Assembly: GCA_020635995.1 (NCBI GenBank)
Contig: JACJYS010000007.1
Coordinates: 62,001-126,000, forward strand
Origin: Chitinophagales bacterium
GTDB taxonomy: Bacteria > Bacteroidota > Bacteroidia > Chitinophagales > UBA8649
Length of the DNA: 64,000 nucleotides
Direction of reading: 5' to 3'
Positions within the stretch are counted from its first letter, which is position 1. Each line of letters begins with the position of its first letter. Of this stretch, positions 16,477-24,200 are shown piece by piece. The notes beneath the pieces were generated by a model, which made no database searches, had not been told where the DNA came from, and saw only the letters and a program-made list of their open reading frames with translations. The translations under genes and the position numbers were made by a program.

Positions 16477-17484
16477 ATGCCTGCAAACAAAGAAGCTTTT
16501 TTAAGATACCGAATTATTAACAAAATGCTCACTAATAAAAAGCATCCGTACCCTACCATGGACGATTTTGTAGAGGAGCTGGAAGAAAAATTAGGTAAAA
16601 CTTTTTCTGAATCTACCATTCAAAAAGATATAAAAGCCATGAAAGAAGACGAACTTTTGGGCTACAAAGCTCCTATTAAATACCACAGAGCTCATCATGG
16701 ATATTATTATTCTGAAGAAGATTACAGCATAAGCGAAGTGCCTTTGCAAAATGAAGATATTAATGCTATTGAATTTGCGGCATCCACTTTAAATCAATTT
16801 AAAGACATTAAGTTGTTTAGCGAATTTAGTGCGGCTGTAGAAAAAATATTTAATGCCGTTAGTGTTAGTTCAATTTTAGATGAAAAAGAGATAGAACAAA
16901 TAGTTCAATTTGAAAAAGTACCTTATTATAGTGGCAGCCAGTGGGTTTCTGCTTTATCTAAACATATAAAAGATAGAAAAGTACTTGAATTGACTTATAA
17001 AAAATTTAGCGATGACTCTTCTAAAAAACATATAGTGCATCCTATTTTATTAAAAGAATATAGAAATAGGTGGTATTTAGTTTCTATGTTAGATAAAAAT
17101 ATGCATATTGTTATTTATGCTTTAGATAGAATTAAGAATATAGCGGAACATTCCCATAATTATAAAAGTCATCCTTCATTTTCGTCAAAAAACTATTTTA
17201 AACACGCTTATGGTATAACTACTTTTGAAGATGAACCAACAGAAGTTATTTTAAAGGCAAGCCCTATTCAATCTTCTTATTTTGAAACGCAAAGCTTGCA
17301 TCAGACTCAAAAAATTATAGAAAAAACAGCTGATTATACGCTTTTTTCAATTACCATAGGTATTACGCCTGAGTTTTTAATGGATTTGCAAAGTTTTGGA
17401 GATAGTGTAGAAGTTATAGAACCTGCATCTTTACGCCAAGAAATAAAAACTCGCTTAGAAAATACATTGAGGCTATACAAATAG
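16477..17484 (+). CDS. WYL-domain transcriptional regulator
   Basis: 335 residues. The N-terminal 90 residues form a winged HTH (RYRIINKMLTNKKHPYPTMDD, then SESTIQKDIKAMK). The WYL sensory domain follows at about 150-250, with RKVLELTYKKF and the ILLKEYRNRWYLVSML stretch; a WCX-like C-terminal extension (VILKASPIQSSYFETQSLH) follows. WYL proteins bind nucleic-acid or nucleotide ligands and regulate stress, DNA-damage or defence genes. It lies head-to-head with the beta-barrel gene and ends at a bidirectional terminator. Its target genes cannot be told from context. Confidence 0.88.
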   Translation: MPANKEAFLRYRIINKMLTNKKHPYPTMDDFVEELEEKLGKTFSESTIQKDIKAMKEDELLGYKAPIKYHRAHHGYYYSEEDYSISEVPLQNEDINAIEFAASTLNQFKDIKLFSEFSAAVEKIFNAVSVSSILDEKEIEQIVQFEKVPYYSGSQWVSALSKHIKDRKVLELTYKKFSDDSSKKHIVHPILLKEYRNRWYLVSMLDKNMHIVIYALDRIKNIAEHSHNYKSHPSFSSKNYFKHAYGITTFEDEPTEVILKASPIQSSYFETQSLHQTQKIIEKTADYTLFSITIGITPEFLMDLQSFGDSVEVIEPASLRQEIKTRLENTLRLYK

Positions 17485-17512
17485 GAAAAACGAAAAGCTA
17501 ATAACAAAAAAA

Positions 17513-17537
17513 AAGGCTCGCTAATGCGAGCCTTTTT
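17513..17537. terminator. Bidirectional intrinsic terminator
   Basis: The hairpin GGCTCGC-TAAT-GCGAGCC is flanked by an A run on one side and a T run on the other. It serves the convergent WYL regulator (plus) and YceI lipoprotein (minus) genes. Confidence 0.85.
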
Positions 17538-17561
17538 CTATATGCTTTATTTTTGATTGAA

Positions 17562-18197
17562 TTATTTAGACACTACTGTGAAACTTAATTTGAATTCATC
17601 ATTAATAGCTTTATCTCCTAAATTATCAAAGAATTTGCCTGAACCGTATTTAATGTCATATAAAGTTCTATCTACAGTCATAGTTCCTGTAATAGTTGGT
17701 TGACCTTCTACATCTGCTAAATTAGCATTTATAACTACATCTTGAGTGATGTCTTTAATAGTTAATTTTCCTATTAATTCATTAGCTGTAGCTCCTTGAG
17801 TAAATTCTAAAGTAGCCGTTGGGAAATTAGCTGTATTAAAGAAATCTTCAGAGTTTAAATGACCTGTTAATTTAGCATTCATTTCAGCGTCTGTTAAATC
17901 AGAAACCACTATTGAAGTCATATCTACAGTAGCTACACCACCTACTACTTGGTTGTGTTCTAATGTAAAGTTACCACCTTGAAAGTTTATAGTTCCATAA
18001 TGTTCCCCTGTTACTTTTTTACCTAACCATTCTAATTTAGATGTTTCAGTATTAATATCAAATGTTCCTGATATTCCTTCTTCCACCACTTCTTCTACTA
18101 CCACTTCTTCCTCTACCGGTTTGTTAGATTTACAAGATGTAAATGCTACAAATACAATAAGGATTAACGACAATAAGCTTAAATTTAATTTCTTCAT
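17562..18197 (-). CDS. YceI-family lipoprotein
   Basis: 211 residues. The signal peptide has lipobox AFTSC, then an acidic linker of V and E residues (about 27-40) and a YceI beta-barrel domain (about 42-208: TSKLEWLGKKVTGEHYGTI, FNTANFPTATLEF, TMTVDRTLYDIKYGSG). YceI proteins are lipocalin-like and bind long isoprenoid or lipid ligands in the periplasm. The acidic linker is unusual but is probably just a spacer. The gene is monocistronic and ends at the shared terminator. Confidence 0.92.
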   Translation of the reverse strand: MKKLNLSLLSLILIVFVAFTSCKSNKPVEEEVVVEEVVEEGISGTFDINTETSKLEWLGKKVTGEHYGTINFQGGNFTLEHNQVVGGVATVDMTSIVVSDLTDAEMNAKLTGHLNSEDFFNTANFPTATLEFTQGATANELIGKLTIKDITQDVVINANLADVEGQPTITGTMTVDRTLYDIKYGSGKFFDNLGDKAINDEFKLSFTVVSK

Positions 18198-18269
18198 TTT
18201 TTATTTTTTGTTTAAAGTTTATGAAAGTCTAAACTCTGATGATTAAAAAAAAGTTCACTAAGTGTTAAA

Positions 18270-18923
18270 TTATTTTTTTTCTTTCTCTAAAAATTCTTTT
18301 AAGCTTCTTATTTTTAAATCTGCCAAAGCAAATTTCGGATTATCATAATCTTGTTTGCTCGGCACTGCTATGCATTGCATTTTTGCCGCTTTAGCCGCTA
18401 TAACTCCCGATATTGAATCTTCAAAAACTAAGCAATCTGTAGGTGCTACTCTTAAATAATTAGCTGTAGAAATAAAAACAGACGGATGTGGTTTTCCATA
18501 TTCTTCAAACTCGGCAGAGCACATTACTTTAAAATATCTTTTTATTCCTAATTTATCTACCACGCTTTGTATTATTCCCAGTGGCGAAGATGAAGCTATG
18601 GCAATAGGGATTTGTTCATGCTTAAAAAAATCAAGCGTTTCTTGCACATAAGGCATCATTACTCCTTCTTTTTCTATTAGCTCTTGCACTAAAGACAAAG
18701 TATTTAGCTCTACATCTTTATAGCTGTTTTTGGTATCGTCAAAGTAACTAAGCCAATATTTTGCCACTTCATCACTTCTCATGCCCATTGTGCTTGCTGC
18801 CATTTGTTCTGTCATGCTATATCCTAAATCATTATAAATAGAACATATAGCTTTTCGCCAAAGCGGTTCGCTATCTATAAGCAAACCATCCATATCAAAA
18901 ATTACACCTTTTATTTTAGTCAT
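18270..18923 (-). CDS. HAD-superfamily sugar-phosphate phosphatase
   Basis: 217 residues with the classic HAD motifs: nucleophile region VIFDMDGLLIDSEPLW (motif I), IAIASSSPLG (motif II), Lys in EEYGKPHPSVF (motif III) and FEDSISGVIAAKAAK (motif IV). The cap insertion between motifs I and II marks subclass I, close to 2-deoxyglucose-6-phosphatase or beta-phosphoglucomutase types; the exact substrate is unknown. Its start overlaps bioD by eight bases, so it is transcribed with the biotin genes, possibly only by coincidence. Confidence 0.88.
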   Translation of the reverse strand: MTKIKGVIFDMDGLLIDSEPLWRKAICSIYNDLGYSMTEQMAASTMGMRSDEVAKYWLSYFDDTKNSYKDVELNTLSLVQELIEKEGVMMPYVQETLDFFKHEQIPIAIASSSPLGIIQSVVDKLGIKRYFKVMCSAEFEEYGKPHPSVFISTANYLRVAPTDCLVFEDSISGVIAAKAAKMQCIAVPSKQDYDNPKFALADLKIRSLKEFLEKEKK

Positions 18924-19533
18924 TGTTCAGATATTTAAACTTTTCTGCTTGTTTTAGTATTTCTTCTTTATTCAATTTTATAGTAGGAATATATCCCAAA
19001 CATTTTACTTTGGTGTAGTTCAAAATATAATCTTCACTACTTTTATTTTCCTCTCCACAAAACACCACACCCTTAATTTTAATTCCATTTTGTTTTAGTG
19101 CATTTATAGATAATAAACTATGATTTATGCTTCCTAAATAATTTTTAATTACCAAAATAACTTCCAAATTTAAGTGTTTAATTAAGTCTAAAATTAAGAA
19201 ATTATCATTCAAAGGTACCATTATTCCTCCTGCTCCTTCTACTATAAAGTTTTTGTTTACATTAGGTAGTATAAATTTTTGATTATCAATATATTGTTTA
19301 TCTATTTTTGCAGATAAATGAGGAGATGCCGGAGTAGTAAATTCATAAGAACTTTTATGAAAAACCGTAGATGGATTACTTATTAAATTTCTAACTTTTA
19401 AGGTGTCGCTGTTATCTATATCCCCAGACTGTATAGGTTTCCAATAGTCGGCTTTTAAAGCTTCTACGAATACTGCCGAAACAACTGTTTTTCCTACATC
19501 TGTACCTATTCCTGTAACAAAGTATTGTTTCAT
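18916..19533 (-). CDS. bioD: Dethiobiotin synthetase
   Basis: This enzyme closes the ureido ring of dethiobiotin from 7,8-diaminopelargonate, CO2 and ATP. At 205 residues it starts with the P-loop GIGTDVGKTVVSAV. It has the ligand-region WKPIQSGD, the switch FIVEGAGGIMVPL and CLGYIP near the C-terminus. It overlaps bioF by four bases upstream and the HAD gene downstream, forming a compact biotin operon. bioA and bioB are not in this window. Confidence 0.95.
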   Translation of the reverse strand: MKQYFVTGIGTDVGKTVVSAVFVEALKADYWKPIQSGDIDNSDTLKVRNLISNPSTVFHKSSYEFTTPASPHLSAKIDKQYIDNQKFILPNVNKNFIVEGAGGIMVPLNDNFLILDLIKHLNLEVILVIKNYLGSINHSLLSINALKQNGIKIKGVVFCGEENKSSEDYILNYTKVKCLGYIPTIKLNKEEILKQAEKFKYLNND

Positions 19534-20684
19534 AAATCCATTGTTTTAGTATGTTTAACAATAGTATGGCATAAACGTTCCACTTCTTGAGGTGTATTAA
19601 AAGCGTGCAGGCATATTCTTATTCTTTCTAAGCCTATAGGTACTGTAGGTGCTACTATCGGTTTCACATAAAAATCATCCTCTTGTAGCTTATTACATAA
19701 GTACTTTACATTGTCATTTCCCGGTATAATTATACATTGTATAGGGCTAAAACTGTCAATTAGGCTAAGCGATGATTCAGCTTTAATTTTTGTTTTAAAT
19801 AAACTTATTAAATTGCTGATTATTAATCTTTTATCATCAACAAATGACAACTTGTCATAAGCGTATTTTACCCCTAAAACCTGATGTGGAGGTGGTGCTG
19901 TGGTGTAAATAAACGGTCGGGAGAAGTTGATAAGGAAGTTGATTAAATTTTGGTTTCCTACCACCACTGCTCCATGGCTTCCTATGGCTTTTCCAAATGT
20001 CATTACTCTGGCAAAAACATCTTTTTCTAATCCTAATTCGCAAACAAGTCCGCTTCCATTCTCTCCAAAAATTCCATTGCTGTGTGCTTCATCTACTATA
20101 AGTGCCGCATTATATTTTTTGCATAATTTCATTATTTCAGTTAGCGGAGCTGCATCTCCATCCATAGAATAAATAGACTCAACTACAACATAAATTTTGC
20201 CCTTAGCTTTTTGAAGTCTTTTTTCTAAAGCTTCTAAATTATTGTGAGCAAAAGAATAAGAATTAGCTCTACTTAGCTGCATTCCATCTCTTATGGAAGC
20301 ATGTATTAATTCATCATACAAAATAGTATCTCCCCTATAAGGCAGTGCCGCAAAAAAACCTAAGTTTGCCGTAAAACCCGAATTGTAAAACAAAGCAGCT
20401 TCGGCTTTATGAAAATGGGCAATTTGTTTTTCTGTATCTAAAATTAAGTTGGTAGTACCGGTTATGGTTCTGGCTCCGGTGCCACCATTAGGAATATTTA
20501 ATGTTGCCAAAGCTTTTTCTACTTCCTTTGTCAGCTTTTTATCTCTGGCAAAGCCTAAATAATCATTAGAGCAAAAATCTACTAAGTTTTCTTTAACTTC
20601 TAATGTCCTATATGCATTGTCTGTTTTTCTTTTTAATAGTTTTTCCGTTATATATTTATTTATGTCTTGTAGGTAATTTTCCAT
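19530..20684 (-). CDS. bioF: 8-amino-7-oxononanoate synthase
   Basis: A PLP enzyme that condenses pimeloyl thioester with alanine as an early step of biotin synthesis. I start at the ATG at 20684 (MENYLQDINKY), not the TTG nine bases upstream, giving 384 residues. Key motifs are NDYLGFA, GTGARTITG, LIVDEAHSNGIFGENG and the PLP lysine in MTFGKAIGSHGA. Related alpha-oxoamine synthases (serine palmitoyltransferase, Kbl) share this fold, but the adjacent bioD supports BioF. A TATTTTTG element at 20699-20692 lies only seven bases before the start, hinting at a very short or absent leader. Confidence 0.93.
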   Translation of the reverse strand: MENYLQDINKYITEKLLKRKTDNAYRTLEVKENLVDFCSNDYLGFARDKKLTKEVEKALATLNIPNGGTGARTITGTTNLILDTEKQIAHFHKAEAALFYNSGFTANLGFFAALPYRGDTILYDELIHASIRDGMQLSRANSYSFAHNNLEALEKRLQKAKGKIYVVVESIYSMDGDAAPLTEIMKLCKKYNAALIVDEAHSNGIFGENGSGLVCELGLEKDVFARVMTFGKAIGSHGAVVVGNQNLINFLINFSRPFIYTTAPPPHQVLGVKYAYDKLSFVDDKRLIISNLISLFKTKIKAESSLSLIDSFSPIQCIIIPGNDNVKYLCNKLQEDDFYVKPIVAPTVPIGLERIRICLHAFNTPQEVERLCHTIVKHTKTMDL

Positions 20685-20721
20685 GTACCGCAAAAATAAT
20701 AGTTTTAAACTTCAAATATTA

Positions 20722-20933
20722 ATACCAATTGTCAACACAAAATAGATTAGACTATTTTGTATTTTATGCCGGAGCAATACTGATTTTAATTTATATTCTG
20801 TTCCGTACACCCTTTCCGGTTCTTTAGTAGTATGCACGGACAAACATAACCTGACAGTTTACTATCAACTATAGTTAATAACTGTTAGGTTAAGAAGCCG
20901 AATTTGGATTATTATATATTCCTAAACGGTATA
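20722..20933 (+). repeat. Dispersed MITE-like repeat, family 2, copy B
   Basis: 212 bases with inverted ends ATACCAATTGT and CCTAAACGGTAT. It carries the hairpin ACAAAATAG-ATTAGA-CTATTTTGT near the left end and the block GAAGCCGAATTTGG near the right. The middle (about 20770-20880) differs from other copies. It fills nearly the whole gap between bioF and the nucleoside phosphorylase gene. Confidence 0.75.
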
Positions 20934-20961
20934 AATATCTAAATATTAGTAACTTTACTTT

Positions 20962-21840
20962 ATGAATGAAATAATAAAACCCAGCGAATTAATTTTAAAT
21001 GACGATGGCAGTATCTATCATTTACATTTATTGCCAGAGCAAATAGCCGATACTATTATAACTGTGGGCGACCCCGATAGAGTGGAAAAAGTGAGTAAAT
21101 ACTTTGATAAAATTGAACATAAAATCCAAAAAAGAGAGTTTGTAACTCATACCGGCTATATTGGCAATAAAAGATTGACGGTAATTTCTACAGGAATTGG
21201 CACCGACAATATAGATATTGTTATTAATGAATTAGATGCTTTAGTAAATATAGATTTACATACCCGACAAATAAAAAAGGATAAAAAAAGTTTAAACATT
21301 ATAAGAATAGGTACTTCCGGTACTTTGCAAGGGGAAATTGATGTAGATAGCATTGTTTTGTCTTCTTTTGGCTTGGGATTAGACGGTTTAATGAACTTTT
21401 ATGTTTCTCATAATTCTGATGAAGAAGAAGAAATTTTATTAAAAATAAATAAGGCTGTAGAGCTTCCTATAAAGCCGTGCATAGCAAAAGGTAGCGAGTT
21501 TCTTTTAAATCAAATTAAAACAGACAGCACTTATACGGGAATTACTATTTCGGCTACCGGTTTTTATGGTCCGCAAGGCAGAACGCTTAGAATGCAACCC
21601 AAAGTAGCCAATTTTATAGACGAATTAGCTCAGCTAAAGTTTGACAACAACGAGCGAATTACCAATTTAGAAATGGAAACTTCGGCTATTTATGGTATGG
21701 GGAAAGTTTTAGGACATCATTGCTTGTCGGTAAATACCATTTTAGCTAATAGACAAACTAAAGAATTTAGTAAAAATCCTGCGGAGAGTGTGGAGAAAGT
21801 AATTTCTTATACTTTAGATAAGTTGGTTAGTATAGGATAG
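20962..21840 (+). CDS. Nucleoside phosphorylase (uridine phosphorylase-like)
   Basis: 292 residues of the PNP_UDP_1 fold, which splits nucleosides with phosphate to free base and ribose-1-phosphate. Visible motifs are the phosphate loop IITVGDPDRVEKV, VISTGIGTDNIDI, IIRIGTSGTLQG and the ribose-binding NLEMETSAIYGMG. Uridine or pyrimidine specificity is likely from the closest pattern but is not certain. The gene stands alone, preceded by a repeat element and a degenerate -7 (TAACTTTA four bases before the ATG). Confidence 0.87.
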   Translation: MNEIIKPSELILNDDGSIYHLHLLPEQIADTIITVGDPDRVEKVSKYFDKIEHKIQKREFVTHTGYIGNKRLTVISTGIGTDNIDIVINELDALVNIDLHTRQIKKDKKSLNIIRIGTSGTLQGEIDVDSIVLSSFGLGLDGLMNFYVSHNSDEEEEILLKINKAVELPIKPCIAKGSEFLLNQIKTDSTYTGITISATGFYGPQGRTLRMQPKVANFIDELAQLKFDNNERITNLEMETSAIYGMGKVLGHHCLSVNTILANRQTKEFSKNPAESVEKVISYTLDKLVSIG

Positions 21841-21854
21841 ATTTTTTGTACCAA

Positions 21855-22430
21855 TTAAGATTTGAGATAACTCAAAAACTTTTTTAAAGCTATACCTCTG
21901 TGGCTAATTAAGCTCTTTTCGGTATCATTCATTTCAGCGAAAACTTTTTTAAACCCTGCCGGTTTAAATATTGGGTCATAGCCAAATCCATTGTTGCCCG
22001 TTGGTTTCTGAATTATTTCGCCTAAAACAATGCCCGTAAACTGAGTAGCTTTTCCTTTATCATTTATATAAGTTAAAACCGTTTTAAACTGAGCGTCCCT
22101 GTTTTTTTTCTGTTCCAAATTTTTAAGCAATAGTTGCATATTAGCATTTGCATTGCCATTTTCTCCGGCATATCGGGCACTATATACGCCCGGCTCATTA
22201 TTTAAAGCTTTAACTTCTAAACCTGTATCTTCTGCAAAAACAGCTCGTTTTAGCTTATTAAAAACGGTTTTAGCTTTTAGCAAACTATTCCCCTCTATAG
22301 TTTTTTCCGTTTCTTCTATTTCATCATTAAAACCCACTTCTTTTAACGTAAGCAATTTTACATTTTTAGGCATTAATAATTGTACTTCTTTTAATTTATT
22401 GGGGTTTCCCGTAGCAAAAATTATTTCCAT
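21855..22430 (-). CDS. rdgB: XTP/dITP diphosphatase (RdgB/HAM1)
   Basis: This enzyme hydrolyses non-canonical purine triphosphates (ITP, dITP, XTP) so that they are not built into DNA. 191 residues. It begins with FATGNPNKLKEV, has FAEDTGLEVKALNNEPGVYSARYAG in the middle, NNGFGYDPIF and the terminal SHRG box (SLISHRGIAL). All are diagnostic. Its ATG directly abuts the stop of the upstream 144-residue gene (TAAATG), so the two are translationally coupled. Confidence 0.96.
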   Translation of the reverse strand: MEIIFATGNPNKLKEVQLLMPKNVKLLTLKEVGFNDEIEETEKTIEGNSLLKAKTVFNKLKRAVFAEDTGLEVKALNNEPGVYSARYAGENGNANANMQLLLKNLEQKKNRDAQFKTVLTYINDKGKATQFTGIVLGEIIQKPTGNNGFGYDPIFKPAGFKKVFAEMNDTEKSLISHRGIALKKFLSYLKS

Positions 22431-22865
22431 TTATATTTCAAACATTTTTTGAAGCAATTTCCACAAAGCAGATTTCATATTTTGGTTGTTATAAACATCT
22501 ATTAAATCATTTACCACAATTAACTCAAAATTATTGATATTGTATAAATGGTATTTGGTTAAATTTATGTTTAAAGAAATATCCTCAGCCTCAGTACCAA
22601 AACAAAGTACTTTACTTACTTTAAAAGTATGTAGTAGCTGTGTAAGATGAATTTTATTAGAAAAACTTATAATTTCAACTTCATTTTCATCTATTTTTAG
22701 TGCCTTAATAATATTTAGCAACATTTCTTTAAGTTCAGGCTCAATTTCGTTTTCTTGTTTTATACAAATTAAAAACTTCAACAAGCCATTATTGTTCAAT
22801 ATTTTAGCATAATTATCAGTAGGAAATTGGTATAAATTTGAATTTTGATATAATAACTTGTTCAT
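22431..22865 (-). CDS. Unknown protein with weak resemblance to DNA polymerase III psi (HolD)
   Basis: 144 residues, no signal or membrane segment. I do not recognise it securely. Its pattern follows HolD: a basic N-terminus, a central LLNIIKALKIDENEVEII segment, FGTEAEDISLNINL, a short 'ndl..v' strand-loop and a C-terminal KSALWKLLQKMF resembling the ALWQ..C-terminal helix of E. coli psi. This is pattern memory, not a search result. Direct coupling to rdgB, a nucleotide-pool enzyme, is compatible with a replication role but not proof. Confidence 0.55.
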   Translation of the reverse strand: MNKLLYQNSNLYQFPTDNYAKILNNNGLLKFLICIKQENEIEPELKEMLLNIIKALKIDENEVEIISFSNKIHLTQLLHTFKVSKVLCFGTEAEDISLNINLTKYHLYNINNFELIVVNDLIDVYNNQNMKSALWKLLQKMFEI

Positions 22866-22917
22866 AATTTAACGTTCATTTAAGAAGTCTTAATAAAATA
22901 ATGTCTTTTCAATTTCG

Positions 22918-22925
22918 TATATTTG
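22918..22925 (+). promoter_or_regulatory. -7 promoter element of ilvE
   Basis: TATATTTG matches TAnnTTTG and lies 26 bases before the chosen ilvE start at 22952. It falls inside the longer possible reading frame from 22901, which argues for the later start. Confidence 0.6.
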
Positions 22926-22951
22926 CACTTAAACCAAAAAACAATCGGTCA

Positions 22952-24031
22952 ATGAAATATAGCGTATCCGTTTCCAAAGTTACAAAAAGCAATTTATCTA
23001 AAGCAGATTATAGTAATTTAGGTTTTGGTAAGGTATTTACAGACCACATGTTTATAGCCGATTATTATGACGGCAAATGGCAAGATTTACGAATTGTTCC
23101 ATTTGGACATATTGAAATGCACCCTGCAATGTCTTCAATACATTATGGGCAATCTATTTTTGAAGGCATAAAAGCCCGAAAAGATAATGAGGGAAATATT
23201 ATAGCTTTTAGACCAGATATGAATGCCAAAAGGCTAAATGTTTCGGCTACAAGAATGGCTATGCCTACAGTTCCTGAAGATTTATTTATGCAAGCTGTTG
23301 ATATGATGCTTCAAATAGATGAGGCTTGGATTCCTACAGATGAAGGAAAATCAATGTACATAAGACCATTTATGTTTGCTACTGACGAAGTAATAGGTAT
23401 GAAACGCTCTGCAAACTATAGATTTATGGTTTTCTTATCGCCAGTAGCCAGCTATTATAATGCCCCTATTAAAGTGTATGCCAGTAGCCAGTATGTAAGA
23501 GCTTTTCCCGGTGGAACAGGTTTTGCTAAAACAAGTGGAAATTATGCCCGAACCATAGCTCCTGCTGAAGAAATACACGAAAAAGGCTTTGGTCAAATTT
23601 TATGGCTTGACGGTATTGAAAAGAAATACCTGCAAGAAATAGGCACAATGAATATTTTTGTGGTAATTAATGGCAAAGTACTTACGCCAAGTTTAAATGA
23701 AGGAACTATATTACCTGGAGTTACACGAGATAGTGTATTGCACTTATTAAAAGAGTGGAATATACCTACAGAAGAACGCAGGGTTTCTATAGATGAAATT
23801 ATAGAAGCACATAATAATGGTACTTTAGAAGATGCTTTTGGAGCAGGAACAGCAGCTACCATTTCGCCAATAAAAGCCATAGGTTATAAAGATTTAGAAA
23901 TGATCTTGCCAGCTTTTGAAAATAGAACCATATCTAACCGACTACAAGAAGAATTAACGGGAATAAAAGACGGTAAAATTGAAGATATACACAACTGGAT
24001 TCATAAAGTTGTAATAGAGAAAGTGGTATAA
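22952..24031 (+). CDS. ilvE: Branched-chain amino acid aminotransferase
   Basis: A PLP fold-type IV transaminase for the last step of leucine, isoleucine and valine synthesis or the first step of their breakdown. I choose the ATG at 22952 (MKYSVSVSKV), giving 359 residues; an upstream ATG at 22901 would overlap the promoter. Motifs are SIHYGQSIFEGIKA, the PLP lysine in GFAKTSGNYA, EEIGTMN-like QEIGTMNIFVV and FGAGTAATISPI. It stands alone, divergent from the rdgB pair. Confidence 0.95.
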   Translation: MKYSVSVSKVTKSNLSKADYSNLGFGKVFTDHMFIADYYDGKWQDLRIVPFGHIEMHPAMSSIHYGQSIFEGIKARKDNEGNIIAFRPDMNAKRLNVSATRMAMPTVPEDLFMQAVDMMLQIDEAWIPTDEGKSMYIRPFMFATDEVIGMKRSANYRFMVFLSPVASYYNAPIKVYASSQYVRAFPGGTGFAKTSGNYARTIAPAEEIHEKGFGQILWLDGIEKKYLQEIGTMNIFVVINGKVLTPSLNEGTILPGVTRDSVLHLLKEWNIPTEERRVSIDEIIEAHNNGTLEDAFGAGTAATISPIKAIGYKDLEMILPAFENRTISNRLQEELTGIKDGKIEDIHNWIHKVVIEKVV

Positions 24032-24200
24032 TACAGATAGACCATACACATCACAAGGTTAAAAATAAAGTAGAAACCGGATAAGTGAAAACTTAAAATT
24101 TTAAATACGACAAAAAAGTATTGCACAATCTGCTCTTTTTTTTGTAATATTTTAGCCGATAAACATAAATACTACATCTTTTTTGTATTTTCGTATTAGA

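Noticed and set aside
19530..20684. Serine palmitoyltransferase instead of BioF, as partner of the DES1-like desaturase
   Set aside because: The gene is coupled to bioD, and the 384-residue length and motifs fit BioF; the desaturase is nearly 40 kb away.
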